A stretch of 64,000 nt of DNA from Thermosynechococcus sp. HN-54 (GTDB lineage Bacteria > Cyanobacteriota > Cyanobacteriia > Thermosynechococcales > Thermosynechococcaceae): assembly GCF_023650955.1 (NCBI RefSeq), contig NZ_CP098039.1, positions 868,001-932,000 of the forward strand, written 5' to 3'. Positions 10,616 to 19,923 of this stretch are shown here, one piece after another (position 1 is the first letter of the stretch; each line of letters begins with the position of its first letter). The notes under the pieces were generated by a model that did not search any database, was not told the DNA's origin, and worked only from the letters and a program-made list of their open reading frames with translations. The translations under genes were made by a program, and so were the position numbers.

Positions 10616-11446
10616 ATGTCCTGTTGGCAAGTTGACCTTTACCGACGACCATTGCGTACCCCCACTGGTCTTGATCTTTGGGAACTGGTGATTTGTTCCC
10701 CAGAAGAGAATTTTTACTACACGGCTTTTTGTCCGGAACCTCTAGTGAGCAGTACATGGGTTGCGACAGAACTCAAAAGTTGCGGTCAACCCTTGCCGGA
10801 GCGAGTGCAGGTTTTTCGCCCCCAGAGTTTAGGCATTGTCGAAGCGGCCTGCCAAGAACTCAGCATCCCTCTAGAGGCTACCCGCCGCACCCCCGCCTTA
10901 AAGCACTACCTGCGTCAACGCGCTCAGGAATATGAAAGCCTGAAAACCTACACCGGTGAAGCCTACGATCCATTGGCCATTGAGCAGCCACCCCCCCTGC
11001 CCCTGCCCGATGATATTTGGGGCGACTCTTGGCAGTTTGCAGCGATTACGCCCTCGGATTTACAGCAACTGATGCAGTACCCTTTGCGAATTCTTGCCTT
11101 TGAAATGTCGATGCTGCCGGAGTCCCTAGGCTTGACCGCAGAGACCCTGATTCCGGGCATTATTGTCCATGGAGGCCGCAAGTCATTAAAGCTCGCCCGT
11201 TGGTTCCAAGAGCAAGTGCCCTATCGCCTAGAGTTTCTACCAGGGCAGCCCTGTGGCGTGGTGTTGCACAGTGGCTTGCGCGATCGCTGGGTCTTTTTGA
11301 CGTTTGAGAATGCCGAGGTTGCCAAAGCCGGAGAAATGTTTCGCGATCGCCTGCAAGAAACTCAAGGCTTGCACTTTCTGCTTATCCAACCTACTCCTAG
11401 TGACACCACCTACACGGCTCTGTGGCTGCTCCAGCCCTTGGAATAG
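10616..11446 (+). CDS. Tab2/Atab2 family RNA-binding protein (DUF1092)
   Basis: A 276-residue protein of a family conserved in cyanobacteria and plastids. Plant and algal members (Atab2, Tab2) bind A/U-rich leader RNA and promote translation of photosystem subunits. The diagnostic start is WQVDLYRRPL, and the C-terminus has the WVFLTFENAEVAKAGEMF block and a WLLQPLE end. I chose the ATG at 10616 because the family begins with this Trp-rich stretch; a GTG at 10565 would add 17 residues without similarity. It ends one base before the convergent membrane-protein gene. The role in RNA binding is inferred from the family. Confidence 0.8.
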   Translation: MSCWQVDLYRRPLRTPTGLDLWELVICSPEENFYYTAFCPEPLVSSTWVATELKSCGQPLPERVQVFRPQSLGIVEAACQELSIPLEATRRTPALKHYLRQRAQEYESLKTYTGEAYDPLAIEQPPPLPLPDDIWGDSWQFAAITPSDLQQLMQYPLRILAFEMSMLPESLGLTAETLIPGIIVHGGRKSLKLARWFQEQVPYRLEFLPGQPCGVVLHSGLRDRWVFLTFENAEVAKAGEMFRDRLQETQGLHFLLIQPTPSDTTYTALWLLQPLE

Positions 11447-11447
11447 T

Positions 11448-12938
11448 CTAAGGTTTCGGCATGCTCTGCTCCAGACGTTCCTGAAGCGCACGGGTTTCAT
11501 CGAGAACGGTTTCAATACCTTCGATGTGGGTCTGGCGCACAAAGTTAATTTTCAGTTCCTCTAACCACACCACCAGTAGGTCTTGAATGGCCTTGCCCAC
11601 CTCTTCCTCTTGGAGTTCAGCGGTCAGGGTTTGACCAAATTTTTGCGCCAGTTGACTGACGAGTAATGCCCCTTCGCGGGATGAATTGCCTTGGTTTTTG
11701 CTCGCTTGCTCCAACAGCAGAAAGAGGCGATCGCTAATCTCCTTTGCAAGGGACTGACGCCAGTGGAGGGGTAAGGCCTCAAGGGATGGAATCTCCAATA
11801 ACCGCCGATAAGGGGGCGCTTGCCGTAGGACTTGATCCACGCTGTAGGCCACTAAGCTTTCCACTTCTGGTCGCAGTTGGGGGATCACGCGGTAAATGAC
11901 TACCTGCACAACCAAAGCTGCCAGTTCCCCCAGTTCATCAATGTCATTGAGAGTCTTACTTCCTTGGACGCTAGAGACACTTGGTAGCCAGCGACTAAAT
12001 TGGCCGCGACGGATGGCTTTTTGCAGTTGTGTCAGCACTTGTAGGACAACCACTTCCGAAATATCGGTGGCGATCGCCGCCACCAAGCCCTGAGAGGCCT
12101 GCCGTTCAAGGCTATCGAGGCAGATAATCCCCGCTTGATCGAGGCGAATCGCGACCGGGATAATCCGCAGCCATGCCCACGTCGGTGCCAACCACCAAAA
12201 AGGAAAAAACAAGAGCACATCGTACCAGCGCCAGAACATGGCATCCCGCCAGCGGGCACCGCGATATTGCCGACTCAGCCAAAACGTCCGCCCCAAGAAT
12301 TCCACAAAGAAGAGGAGATTAAAGGGAATATCAATGGCATCAAAGTGGTCAATAAAGTTGCTGTCCTCACCGTAGCCGCGCCAGTAGTTCGTGGCCATCA
12401 AGGGGATAATTTGCTCCTCAAACCAAGCAAGGTTGGTCTGCCAGTCCCGCTCATTGATGTACTCGGCACTCCAAAAGCGCTCAAAGGATTGTTTCGACGA
12501 CGCATCCCGACTGCCAAAGACCCGCAACCGCATCAGGTTCTTGATCCGCTCAAGGGTGCCAGTTTTATTGGCAAGGGCAAAGGGGTTAGTGTCCACCATG
12601 GTTTTACTCTGCTCGCGCAACTGAGCTAGGAGTGCTTGCGTCGCTGGGGCATCCACCCCTTCAGTGGTAATGGTTTGGCGGAGTTGGTTGACCGTGTTGA
12701 TGTACTGTTGAGTTGCGCGGTGGGGCTCGATGCCTTTGATGGGGTCATAAAGAGGGGTAATCGGCAAAGGCTGGGGCAGATAAATCACCCGCTGAATCAG
12801 GGGAATGCGGACTTTTCCCAAAAGCCAGAAATCCCGTAGGGGAATATAGGTGAGATCAAAGAGCACCAACAGGAAATTGACGCTGGCGATCGCCACCATG
12901 ATCCGCTCATAGGTTCGATTCAATGGTTTATCAAACAT
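11448..12938 (-). CDS. Conserved membrane protein with a voltage-sensor-like segment, function unknown
   Basis: I do not recognise a characterised family over the full 496 residues. Visible parts are an N-terminal helix (about 10-32), a long soluble segment (about 50-190), a membrane block (about 195-270) and a soluble helical C-terminus. The membrane block reads FNLLFFVEFLGRTFW, then WRWYDVLLFFPFWW, then WLRIIPVAIRL. This order (acidic S2, D-x(5-6)-P in S3, Arg-bearing S4) resembles a voltage-sensing ion-channel module, but with only two or three basic residues in the S4-like helix and no evident pore. It lies 9 bases after the PstS-like gene on the same strand. ATG 12938 is preferred to GTG 12941. 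Confidence 0.6.
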   Translation of the reverse strand: MFDKPLNRTYERIMVAIASVNFLLVLFDLTYIPLRDFWLLGKVRIPLIQRVIYLPQPLPITPLYDPIKGIEPHRATQQYINTVNQLRQTITTEGVDAPATQALLAQLREQSKTMVDTNPFALANKTGTLERIKNLMRLRVFGSRDASSKQSFERFWSAEYINERDWQTNLAWFEEQIIPLMATNYWRGYGEDSNFIDHFDAIDIPFNLLFFVEFLGRTFWLSRQYRGARWRDAMFWRWYDVLLFFPFWWLAPTWAWLRIIPVAIRLDQAGIICLDSLERQASQGLVAAIATDISEVVVLQVLTQLQKAIRRGQFSRWLPSVSSVQGSKTLNDIDELGELAALVVQVVIYRVIPQLRPEVESLVAYSVDQVLRQAPPYRRLLEIPSLEALPLHWRQSLAKEISDRLFLLLEQASKNQGNSSREGALLVSQLAQKFGQTLTAELQEEEVGKAIQDLLVVWLEELKINFVRQTHIEGIETVLDETRALQERLEQSMPKP

Positions 12939-12947
12939 CACACCCCC

Positions 12948-14006
12948 CTAGCGCAAGCGGACATACCCGGCTTTTTCAATCGCGGCTTGACCCTGATCCG
13001 TCAACAAAAGAGCGGCGTAGGCACGACCGGCTTGGGCATCAGGGCTATTGTCGTCCTTGGCAATCACAAACAGACGACGGGTAATGGGGTAACTGCCATC
13101 CTGAAAGGCACGATAGTTCAGCGTATTCCGCCGCTGTGGACATTGAGCCGGATCCACATAGGGTTCCTGATAGGGAGGCACGTACTGATTGGGCTGCCGC
13201 CCCAAGGGCAAGGGTCGCACACTGCACTGACCAACAATTTCCGGTGCCGAGGCATAGTAAATCCCGCCGGGGGTCGTCCCCACCCGCCGCAGCGCATCCG
13301 TGGTATCCCGTACCATCACCACCTTGGGACTGAATGGCTGGTTCCCCAAGACATCTTGGACGAAAAACTCTACCGTTCCACCATCTTCCAGCCGCCGTGA
13401 AAAGGGGGTAATGGCCAGATTCGGACCGCCCACTTGGCTCCAGTTGCTCACTTTGCCTGTGTAAATATCAACCACTTGTTGCACAGTGAGACCGGGAATC
13501 TGGAGGTTGGGATTGACAGCGATCGCGATGCCATCGATCGCCACCGGCAATTCGACAAGTTTTACCCCTTGACTCTGCGCTTGCTGCCGCTCTTGTGCAT
13601 TCAGGGGGCGCGAAGACTGGGAAAACGCCAGTTGATTGTTCAGTAACATGCGAATACCACTGCCCGATCCGGGAGTGCCCGTGGGTGGATCCGTGTAGCG
13701 CAGCCGAAAATTTGGCCAAGCCGCTTGAATCAGGGGATCGACATCGCGGCGAATTGGCGCCCAGGTCGTACTGCCACCGTACTGAAACATCCCACTGGGA
13801 ACATTACTGACATCACTGAAATTGGCACCTGACATCTCTGGGGTACTCTGCCCCGGCGACGTGGGAGCACCTAACTCTCCAGTCACTTGCTCAAGGGGAT
13901 TTTGATTGCCCAGTAAGCGAATGACCAGCACCGCTCCCACCCCAAGGAGGCCACAGGTGAGGACAAGAGACACCAGCAAGGGCAGCAGGTTACTATTGCG
14001 AGACAT
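12948..14006 (-). CDS. PstS-like phosphate-binding protein, membrane anchored
   Basis: A 352-residue periplasmic binding protein of the PBP-like/PstS type. An N-terminal transmembrane anchor (about residues 8-32) is followed by a Ser/Pro-rich linker and the binding fold. It shows the phosphate-binding signature GGSTTWAPI, then GSGSGIRML and FSQSSRPL, and the hinge block VVDIYTGKVSNWSQVGG. No pstC, pstA or pstB follows; the next gene is a membrane protein of unknown role. The ATG at 14006 is chosen; an in-frame ATG at 14024 adds six residues. It may sense or buffer phosphate rather than feed a Pst transporter; that is inference. Confidence 0.8.
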   Translation of the reverse strand: MSRNSNLLPLLVSLVLTCGLLGVGAVLVIRLLGNQNPLEQVTGELGAPTSPGQSTPEMSGANFSDVSNVPSGMFQYGGSTTWAPIRRDVDPLIQAAWPNFRLRYTDPPTGTPGSGSGIRMLLNNQLAFSQSSRPLNAQERQQAQSQGVKLVELPVAIDGIAIAVNPNLQIPGLTVQQVVDIYTGKVSNWSQVGGPNLAITPFSRRLEDGGTVEFFVQDVLGNQPFSPKVVMVRDTTDALRRVGTTPGGIYYASAPEIVGQCSVRPLPLGRQPNQYVPPYQEPYVDPAQCPQRRNTLNYRAFQDGSYPITRRLFVIAKDDNSPDAQAGRAYAALLLTDQGQAAIEKAGYVRLR

Positions 14007-14095
14007 GGCAGAAGCAGTCAACACTCTGCCCCTAGACTATCTCAAGGTTGTCTCCACTGGAATCTTTTTGCCGCCGGTCTTTAGTTGAAGTAAGT

Positions 14096-15466
14096 TTAAG
14101 TACCAGTACCATGATGCACTGTTTTCACCCACCGCAGACGCTTCGCTCGTACAGCCATGCGCAAGGTGGTGGTACTCACCACTGGTAACCAATGGAGCAT
14201 GTATAGAGTGCCCCGCAAACTCTGCCAAAACAGCTGCCAAATGCCCAGCGATTGAGTTTGAGGAATCCCTCGCAGCATCCCCACCATTGAAATCGTAAAG
14301 CTCAGCGTTGTTAAGGGCACCAACAGGGGACTGCGGTGGCGCAGCACCGCCATCAGCAAGTCTGGAATCGTTGCCGTGGGAATCACATACTTAATCAAAA
14401 ACCAGCAGAGGACATCCCAACTTTTTTGCCAGCCAAGACGATTGCGCAGCAAGGGCTGCCAGTAGTCCAGGTAGCTTTGATAGCCCCCCTCTCCCCAGCG
14501 ATTGCGTTGGTGCCAGAGAGCCACCAAAGTGGTCACCCCCTCCTCCTGTACCGCTGGATTCATTAGCACGTCAATCTCCCAGCCATGGAGGTGCAGTTTC
14601 AGACTGAGATCGAGATCGTCAGTAATGGTTTCTTCATTCCAGCCACCACAGCGCTCTAGGGCTTGCCGCCGCACAAATTGGCCATTGCCACGGAGTTCCC
14701 CCATACCCCCACAGGCCACTCGCTGCTGTTGATAGTAGGCATCGAGGATCATCTCTGCGGCTTGGCCTTGGGTCAGCACATTGATGTCAGCATTACTGAT
14801 CGCTTTGCGCACTTGCACCGCGCCGACATTAGCCACCTGAAAGCGGTTGACCACCTGTTGCAGTAAATCTTGGGGTACCGTGGCATCGGCATCAAAAACA
14901 CCAATAATCTCCCCCCGCGTCAGCGGCAGGACTTGATTGAGGGCACCGGATTTACCCCCGCCCGCCCCTGGCAGTCGCCGTAGCACCTTCAGGTGGGGAT
15001 ACTGCTTTTGTAGTTCGTTCAAAATATCGGGGGTGCGATCGCTACTGTTGTCATCAATAATCCACACCTCGTAGTGGGGATAATCCAAGCGACAGAGGTT
15101 TTTCACTAGGCGACCAATCACCGCTTCCTCATTTTTCGCCGCCACCACCAAGGACACCATGGGCTGCACACTTGCTGTAGCTTCTGATGTAGGTAGTGTT
15201 TGCGGTTTGGCGCGCCAATAGCGCAGTGTTTGCAAACTCATCAAGAGCGTTAAGGCGTAGATCAACCAAATGCCACCCAGAATGAGGTGAATGGCGATCG
15301 TCCCCCCCCAGATGAGAGAGAGGACTAAGAAAGCCTTACGACGGCGACCCTCAGAACGCGGTTGTAATGGAGGACTCTCTGGGGCGTCAACCCACTCCGA
15401 CAGGAGTTCGTCGAGGGGATCGGCTTCGTTGTAGAAACTGTTTTCGGGCCAGGAATTCTCCGGCAT
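14096..15466 (-). CDS. Family 2 glycosyltransferase, membrane bound, processive type
   Basis: A 456-residue enzyme with two transmembrane segments (about 48-80), a cytoplasmic GT-A domain and further C-terminal helices. The D,D,D,QxxRW signature is complete: IIDDNSSDRT, FDADATV (metal-binding DxD), TDDLDLS and HQRNRWGEGG. This is the pattern of cellulose/hyaluronan/poly-GlcNAc-type synthases and of some lipid glycosyltransferases; the sugar product cannot be predicted. The start overlaps the 3' end of the radical SAM gene by 80 bases in another frame. An 89-base gap leads to the PstS-like gene. Confidence 0.88.
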   Translation of the reverse strand: MPENSWPENSFYNEADPLDELLSEWVDAPESPPLQPRSEGRRRKAFLVLSLIWGGTIAIHLILGGIWLIYALTLLMSLQTLRYWRAKPQTLPTSEATASVQPMVSLVVAAKNEEAVIGRLVKNLCRLDYPHYEVWIIDDNSSDRTPDILNELQKQYPHLKVLRRLPGAGGGKSGALNQVLPLTRGEIIGVFDADATVPQDLLQQVVNRFQVANVGAVQVRKAISNADINVLTQGQAAEMILDAYYQQQRVACGGMGELRGNGQFVRRQALERCGGWNEETITDDLDLSLKLHLHGWEIDVLMNPAVQEEGVTTLVALWHQRNRWGEGGYQSYLDYWQPLLRNRLGWQKSWDVLCWFLIKYVIPTATIPDLLMAVLRHRSPLLVPLTTLSFTISMVGMLRGIPQTQSLGIWQLFWQSLRGTLYMLHWLPVVSTTTLRMAVRAKRLRWVKTVHHGTGT

Positions 15467-16394
15467 AGGTCACCTGATTGAGAAACCAGTACTTATCCAC
15501 TCCCTTAAAGAAGCTGGGAATGAGATAACACCACACAGTGCAGCCTTCGCAGACAGAGAGTCGGCCTTGGGAGCGACGATACTCCTCTACCACCTCAGAG
15601 GACTTGTACAGCTCGTACAGGCGACCATTGATGGGGACTCCCTTCTGCGCAAAGTGGTAGCACGGTAGCAGCAACTCATCATTCGGGGAAATGGCAATCA
15701 CTGCATCCACCGCCTTGCAACGGGGATGTTGAGTATTGTTGCCTCCCGCACGAATGAGCGCTAATGCTGCCTTATTGTAACCAACATTGTTATACTTCTT
15801 CGCTGTTTGTTCAATGCGATCAGCAATTTCGGGAGTAGGGTTCTTTTTGTCGTTGTAGTATTCATGGGCAGTAAACGCAGGGTTTAACCAAACCCGTACC
15901 CCTAGGCTCTGGGCAAATTCGGCCACTTCGCCAATGCGTTCATAGTTCTGGGCTGTAACCGTGTGGTTCAGCACGGGATATTCCCCAAGCTCAAGGGCGA
16001 TTTTGACGGATTCCACCAGTGTGTCAAAAATTTTCACCCCCCGTGACTGATCGTGGGTGGCGGCATCAGGGCCATCGAGGGAAAAATTCAAAAAATCTAC
16101 CAAGCCCTGAATTTCCTTGGCGCGACGGGGATAGAGAATGGTATTTGTGGTCATGCTGGTCATAAAGCCGAGACGCTTGGCTTCACGGTAGATAGCTGGA
16201 GCATCGGCACGCAGCAGCGGTTCTCCCCCCGTAAAATCGATATACTTTACGCCCAAGCGTTTCAAATCCCGTAGATTGGTTTGAATGGTACTAAAATCTG
16301 CTTCTTTGCCCGGCTCCAGTGCCCAAATATCGCAAAAGTGGCAGCGAGCATTACAGCGATAGGTCAGGTAGTAGTTAGCAACCAGTGGACGCAT
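15387..16394 (-). CDS. Radical SAM/SPASM-type enzyme
   Basis: A 335-residue enzyme with the canonical CNARCHFC cluster motif (CxxxCxxC, about residues 14-21) for the SAM-binding [4Fe-4S] centre, GGEPLL for SAM binding, and a C-terminal cysteine set (HPRCKAV, LLLPCYHF, and CEGCTVWC near residue 285) consistent with a SPASM or twitch auxiliary cluster. The substrate is unknown. Its last 26 codons overlap the start of the glycosyltransferase gene, so the two are almost surely co-expressed. A role in modifying a peptide or a glycan/lipid precursor for the partner enzyme is conceivable but not shown. Confidence 0.85.
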   Translation of the reverse strand: MRPLVANYYLTYRCNARCHFCDIWALEPGKEADFSTIQTNLRDLKRLGVKYIDFTGGEPLLRADAPAIYREAKRLGFMTSMTTNTILYPRRAKEIQGLVDFLNFSLDGPDAATHDQSRGVKIFDTLVESVKIALELGEYPVLNHTVTAQNYERIGEVAEFAQSLGVRVWLNPAFTAHEYYNDKKNPTPEIADRIEQTAKKYNNVGYNKAALALIRAGGNNTQHPRCKAVDAVIAISPNDELLLPCYHFAQKGVPINGRLYELYKSSEVVEEYRRSQGRLSVCEGCTVWCYLIPSFFKGVDKYWFLNQVTYAGEFLARKQFLQRSRSPRRTPVGVG

Positions 16395-16613
16395 TGAGTA
16401 TCTTCCTTAACGAATTCAAGCAAGGCCAAGATGAATGGGCAAAAGCAGTAAATGAGTTTATGCAAGCAATTGAAAAATTTCTAGAGAAAACTTCATTAGA
16501 GTTTGAGTTGCTGAACAGTTTAGCACTCTGCTGAGCTGAAGGACGGCGATTCCTCACCTGAAGCGGCTGCAAGTTTAGCAATGCTTATTATTGATAAAGA
16601 TTTTTTATATTAA
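16385..16613 (+). pseudogene. Probable 3' remnant of a decayed gene
   Basis: Two open segments in adjacent frames read like real protein. Frame one (16385-16534) gives 49 residues with an amphipathic helix (FLNEFKQGQDEWAKAVNEF) and then a stop. The second frame (from 16524 to the TAA at 16611-16613) reads HSAELKDGDSSPEAAASLAM and ends IIDKDFLY. A single frameshift near 16520-16535 would join them. The stretch is richer in A+T than its neighbours. I recognise no family. It overlaps the first codons of the radical SAM gene, which is on the other strand. Confidence 0.35.
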
Positions 16614-16680
16614 AAACATGTTGCTATTTGCCTAGATTATCTTTTACCGTGAGGGTATGCGCAATTGTGAGGATAGCCCC

Positions 16681-16968
16681 ATGAATCAACTCCTTGCCCA
16701 ACCACCCCGTACCTCTCTCATGGCGAAAATTCGGCAGTGGTTGCTGACTTATCCAATTACAACGCCAGCGATCGCCCACCGCATTTGCCGCTGGATTCCT
16801 GCCCAATGTCCCTTTGCCCGTACCCTCTCCCTCTTTGGTCATCCAGTCATCACCATTCCTCCCCTGTGTAAACTCAATCCTTTCTATGAAGAGGTGGTGA
16901 TGCTGCGGTTCCGTGCCCTCACCTACCTCAGCGATGTCTGCCAAGAGGACATTAGCCAATACGTCTAG
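16681..16968 (+). CDS. Mo-dependent nitrogenase C-terminus family protein
   Basis: A 95-residue small protein matching the family named after a C-terminal nitrogenase domain, which is widespread in cyanobacteria including non-fixers. Diagnostic pieces are RICRWIPAQCPFARTLSLFG and PPLCKLNPFYEEVVMLRFRAL, with YLSD and a C-terminal EDISQYV. The ATG at 16681 has GAGGAT seven bases upstream; an in-frame ATG at 16657 lacks a ribosome-binding site. No nif gene is in the window, so a nitrogenase role is not implied. Its function is unknown. The next gene is secA, 66 bases on. Confidence 0.8.
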   Translation: MNQLLAQPPRTSLMAKIRQWLLTYPITTPAIAHRICRWIPAQCPFARTLSLFGHPVITIPPLCKLNPFYEEVVMLRFRALTYLSDVCQEDISQYV

Positions 16969-16988
16969 GCAGCGAGGCACTGGCAGTT

Positions 16989-17011
16989 GCTATACGATTA
17001 AAATGTATAGC
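16989..17011. promoter_or_regulatory. Inverted repeat upstream of secA
   Basis: Perfect 7-base arms GCTATAC and GTATAGC are separated by nine A/T-rich bases that include TAAAAT. The centre lies about 35 bases before the secA ATG, where a promoter or operator would be expected. No T-run follows, so it is not an intrinsic terminator. It could be an operator, a -10 region inside a palindrome or a leader hairpin; the sequence cannot decide. Confidence 0.4.
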
Positions 17012-17034
17012 TTTGTATCCATGGTGCCCGTCGC

Positions 17035-19824
17035 ATGCTGAAAGCCCTATTTGGCGATCCCAATCAGCGCAAGGTTAAAAAGTATCAGCCCCTTGTGGTC
17101 GAGATTAACCTGCTGGAGGAACAAGTTCAGGCCCTCAGCGATAGTGAGCTACAGGCCAAAACCGCTGAGTTTCGGCAGCGACTCGACAATGGCGAGACCC
17201 TCGATGATCTGCTGCCAGAAGCCTTTGCCGTGGTGCGTGAAGCCTCGCGTCGGGTGCTGGGGATGCGCCACTTTGATGTCCAGCTCATTGGGGGCATGAT
17301 CCTTCACGATGGCCAAATCGCCGAAATGAAAACGGGGGAAGGGAAAACCCTCGTGGCCACGCTGCCGGCCTACCTCAATGCCCTCACGGGTAAAGGGGTA
17401 CACATTGTTACCGTCAACGACTACCTGGCACGGCGGGATGCGGAATGGATGGGGCAAGTGCATCGCTTCTTGGGCTTAACCGTGGGACTCATTCAGCAGC
17501 AGATGGCACCCCAAGAGCGGCAAAAAAGCTATGCCTGTGACATTACCTACGCCACCAACAGCGAGATTGGCTTTGATTACTTGCGGGACAACATGGCCAC
17601 CTCCATGGCCGAAGTGGTGCAGCGTCCCTTCAATTACTGCATCATTGACGAGGTGGATTCGGTACTGATTGACGAAGCCCGCACGCCCCTGATTATCTCT
17701 GGTCAGGTGGAGCGTCCCACCGAGAAGTATCTCAAGGCGGCTGAAGTCGCCCGCCTCCTGAAAAAGGATGAGCACTACGAGGTGGATGAAAAAGCTCGCA
17801 ATGTCCTCATGACCGATGAGGGGTTTATCGAAGCTGAAAAACTATTGGGGGTGAGCGATCTCTATGACCCCCAAGACCCTTGGGCACACTATATCTTTAA
17901 TGCCATCAAGGCCAAGGAACTCTTCCAGCGGGATGTCAACTACATTGTCCGCAATGGTGAAGTGGTAATTGTGGACGAGTTTACCGGCCGGGTGATGGTG
18001 GGTCGCCGCTGGAGTGATGGCTTACATCAAGCGATCGAAGCCAAGGAAGGCCTAGAAATTCAAAATGAGTCCCAAACCCTCGCCACAATTACGTACCAAA
18101 ATCTCTTTTTGCTCTATCCCAAGTTGGCTGGTATGACCGGTACAGCCAAGACCGAAGAGGCCGAATTCGAGAAAATCTACAAGCTGGAAGTGACGGTGGT
18201 GCCGACCAATCGCCCCAGCCAGCGGCGGGACTATCCCGATGTGGTCTATAAGACAGAGCGGGCTAAATGGTTGGCGGTAGCCTCTGAATGTGCGGAGGTT
18301 CATGCCACCGGGCGGCCAGTGCTGGTGGGAACGACCAGCGTGGAAAAGTCTGAGCTACTGTCGCAACTGCTGCGGGAGTTAGAAATCCCCCACAACCTCC
18401 TCAATGCTAAGCCAGAAAATGTGGAGCGGGAGGCGGAGATCATTGCCCAAGCGGGGCGCAAGGGGGCAGTGACCATTGCCACCAACATGGCAGGGCGAGG
18501 CACCGACATTATCTTGGGGGGAAATGCCGACTATATGGCGCGCCTCAAGGTTCGGGAATACCTGATGCCCCGCATTGTCATGCCCCCCAGTGATGATCCG
18601 ATGATGCTGCTGGGGTTGAAGACGGATCGCGGGGGTGGCCAAGGGTTTAGTCAAGCGGCTCAGAGAAACTGGAAGGCCTCGCCGGGACTCTTTCCCTGCG
18701 AAATCAGTAAGGAGGCGGAAAAACTGCTACGCCATGCTGTAGATGTGGCGGTCAAGACCTATGGGGAGCGCAGTCTGCCAGAGTTACAGGCGGAGGATAT
18801 GCTGGCGATCGCCTCTGAAAAAGCGCCCACTCAAGACCCTGTGATTCAAGCCCTGCGGGATGCCTTTAACCGTATTCGCGAAGAATATGAAGTCTTCACC
18901 AAGAAAGAACACGAAGAGGTGGTGGCTCTCGGTGGCTTGCACGTGATTGGCACAGAACGCCATGAATCGCGGCGGATTGACAACCAGTTGCGGGGACGGG
19001 CAGGACGCCAAGGCGACCCCGGATCAACGCGGTTTTTCCTAAGCTTAGAGGATAATCTACTGCGCATCTTCGGGGGCGATCGCGTGGCCAGCATTATGAA
19101 TGCCCTGCGCGTGGACGAGGATATGCCCATTGAATCGGGACTGCTGACCCGCAGTTTGGAGAATGCCCAGCGTAAGGTGGAAACCTACTACTACGACATC
19201 CGCAAACAGGTCTTTGAGTACGACGAGGTGATGAATAACCAGCGGCGTGCCATCTATGCCGAGCGGCGGCGGGTGCTCGAAGGGGAAGACCTCAAGGATC
19301 GGGTGCTAGAGTATGCTGAAAAAACCATGGACGACATTATTGCCGCCTATGTCAACCCCGATCTGCCCCCAGAGGAATGGGATTTGGAGGGCTTGGTGGC
19401 CAAGGTGCAGGAATTTGTCTATTTGCTTTCGGATCTGCGCCCTGAACATCTCGCCCACCTGAGCGTACCGGAGATGCAAGCCTTTTTGCATGAGCAAGTG
19501 CGCACTGCCTACGAGCAAAAAGAGGCGGAAATTGAGCGCATCCAGCCGGGATTGATGCGGCAGGCGGAACGGTTCTTTATCCTGCAGCAGATTGATCTGC
19601 TGTGGCGGGAGCACCTGCAACAGATGGATGCCCTGCGGGAGTCGGTTGGCCTACGGGGCTATGGCCAAGAGGATCCCTTGGTGGAGTACAAACGCGAGGG
19701 CTATGAACTGTTTCTGGACATGATGGTAATGATTCGCCGCAACGTGGTCTATTCTCTGTTCCAGTTCCAACCCCAAGTGGCACCGCCCCCAGAGGAGGTA
19801 TCCTCATCCTCGGATCAGGCCTAG
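17035..19824 (+). CDS. secA: Preprotein translocase ATPase SecA
   Basis: A 929-residue motor ATPase that drives preproteins through SecYEG at the plasma and thylakoid membranes. The Walker A motif is MKTGEGKT (about residue 100) and Walker B is [15 protein letters not shown] (about 205). The second motor domain has NMAGRGTDI and the arginine-finger block [16 protein letters not shown]. The preprotein cross-linking domain and helical wing are intact. The C-terminal zinc-binding tail of E. coli SecA is absent and replaced by a Pro/Ser-rich end, as is usual in cyanobacteria. The insertion around residues 500-560 is also typical of the phylum. Confidence 0.98.
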   Translation: MLKALFGDPNQRKVKKYQPLVVEINLLEEQVQALSDSELQAKTAEFRQRLDNGETLDDLLPEAFAVVREASRRVLGMRHFDVQLIGGMILHDGQIAEMKTGEGKTLVATLPAYLNALTGKGVHIVTVNDYLARRDAEWMGQVHRFLGLTVGLIQQQMAPQERQKSYACDITYATNSEIGFDYLRDNMATSMAEVVQRPFNYCIIDEVDSVLIDEARTPLIISGQVERPTEKYLKAAEVARLLKKDEHYEVDEKARNVLMTDEGFIEAEKLLGVSDLYDPQDPWAHYIFNAIKAKELFQRDVNYIVRNGEVVIVDEFTGRVMVGRRWSDGLHQAIEAKEGLEIQNESQTLATITYQNLFLLYPKLAGMTGTAKTEEAEFEKIYKLEVTVVPTNRPSQRRDYPDVVYKTERAKWLAVASECAEVHATGRPVLVGTTSVEKSELLSQLLRELEIPHNLLNAKPENVEREAEIIAQAGRKGAVTIATNMAGRGTDIILGGNADYMARLKVREYLMPRIVMPPSDDPMMLLGLKTDRGGGQGFSQAAQRNWKASPGLFPCEISKEAEKLLRHAVDVAVKTYGERSLPELQAEDMLAIASEKAPTQDPVIQALRDAFNRIREEYEVFTKKEHEEVVALGGLHVIGTERHESRRIDNQLRGRAGRQGDPGSTRFFLSLEDNLLRIFGGDRVASIMNALRVDEDMPIESGLLTRSLENAQRKVETYYYDIRKQVFEYDEVMNNQRRAIYAERRRVLEGEDLKDRVLEYAEKTMDDIIAAYVNPDLPPEEWDLEGLVAKVQEFVYLLSDLRPEHLAHLSVPEMQAFLHEQVRTAYEQKEAEIERIQPGLMRQAERFFILQQIDLLWREHLQQMDALRESVGLRGYGQEDPLVEYKREGYELFLDMMVMIRRNVVYSLFQFQPQVAPPPEEVSSSSDQA

Positions 19825-19923
19825 CCTCGTTTTCCAAGCTCATGTCTCTGCCTTGGAGCAATTGTTAATGCTTTGCAGTCAACTATACTGGCAGAGTTTC
19901 AGTATGGATGTGCAGGGTTGAGG

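Noticed and set aside
16375-16581. A 68-residue minus-strand frame upstream of the radical SAM gene
   Set aside because: The opposite strand reads more like degraded protein, and this frame has no ribosome-binding site or similarity.
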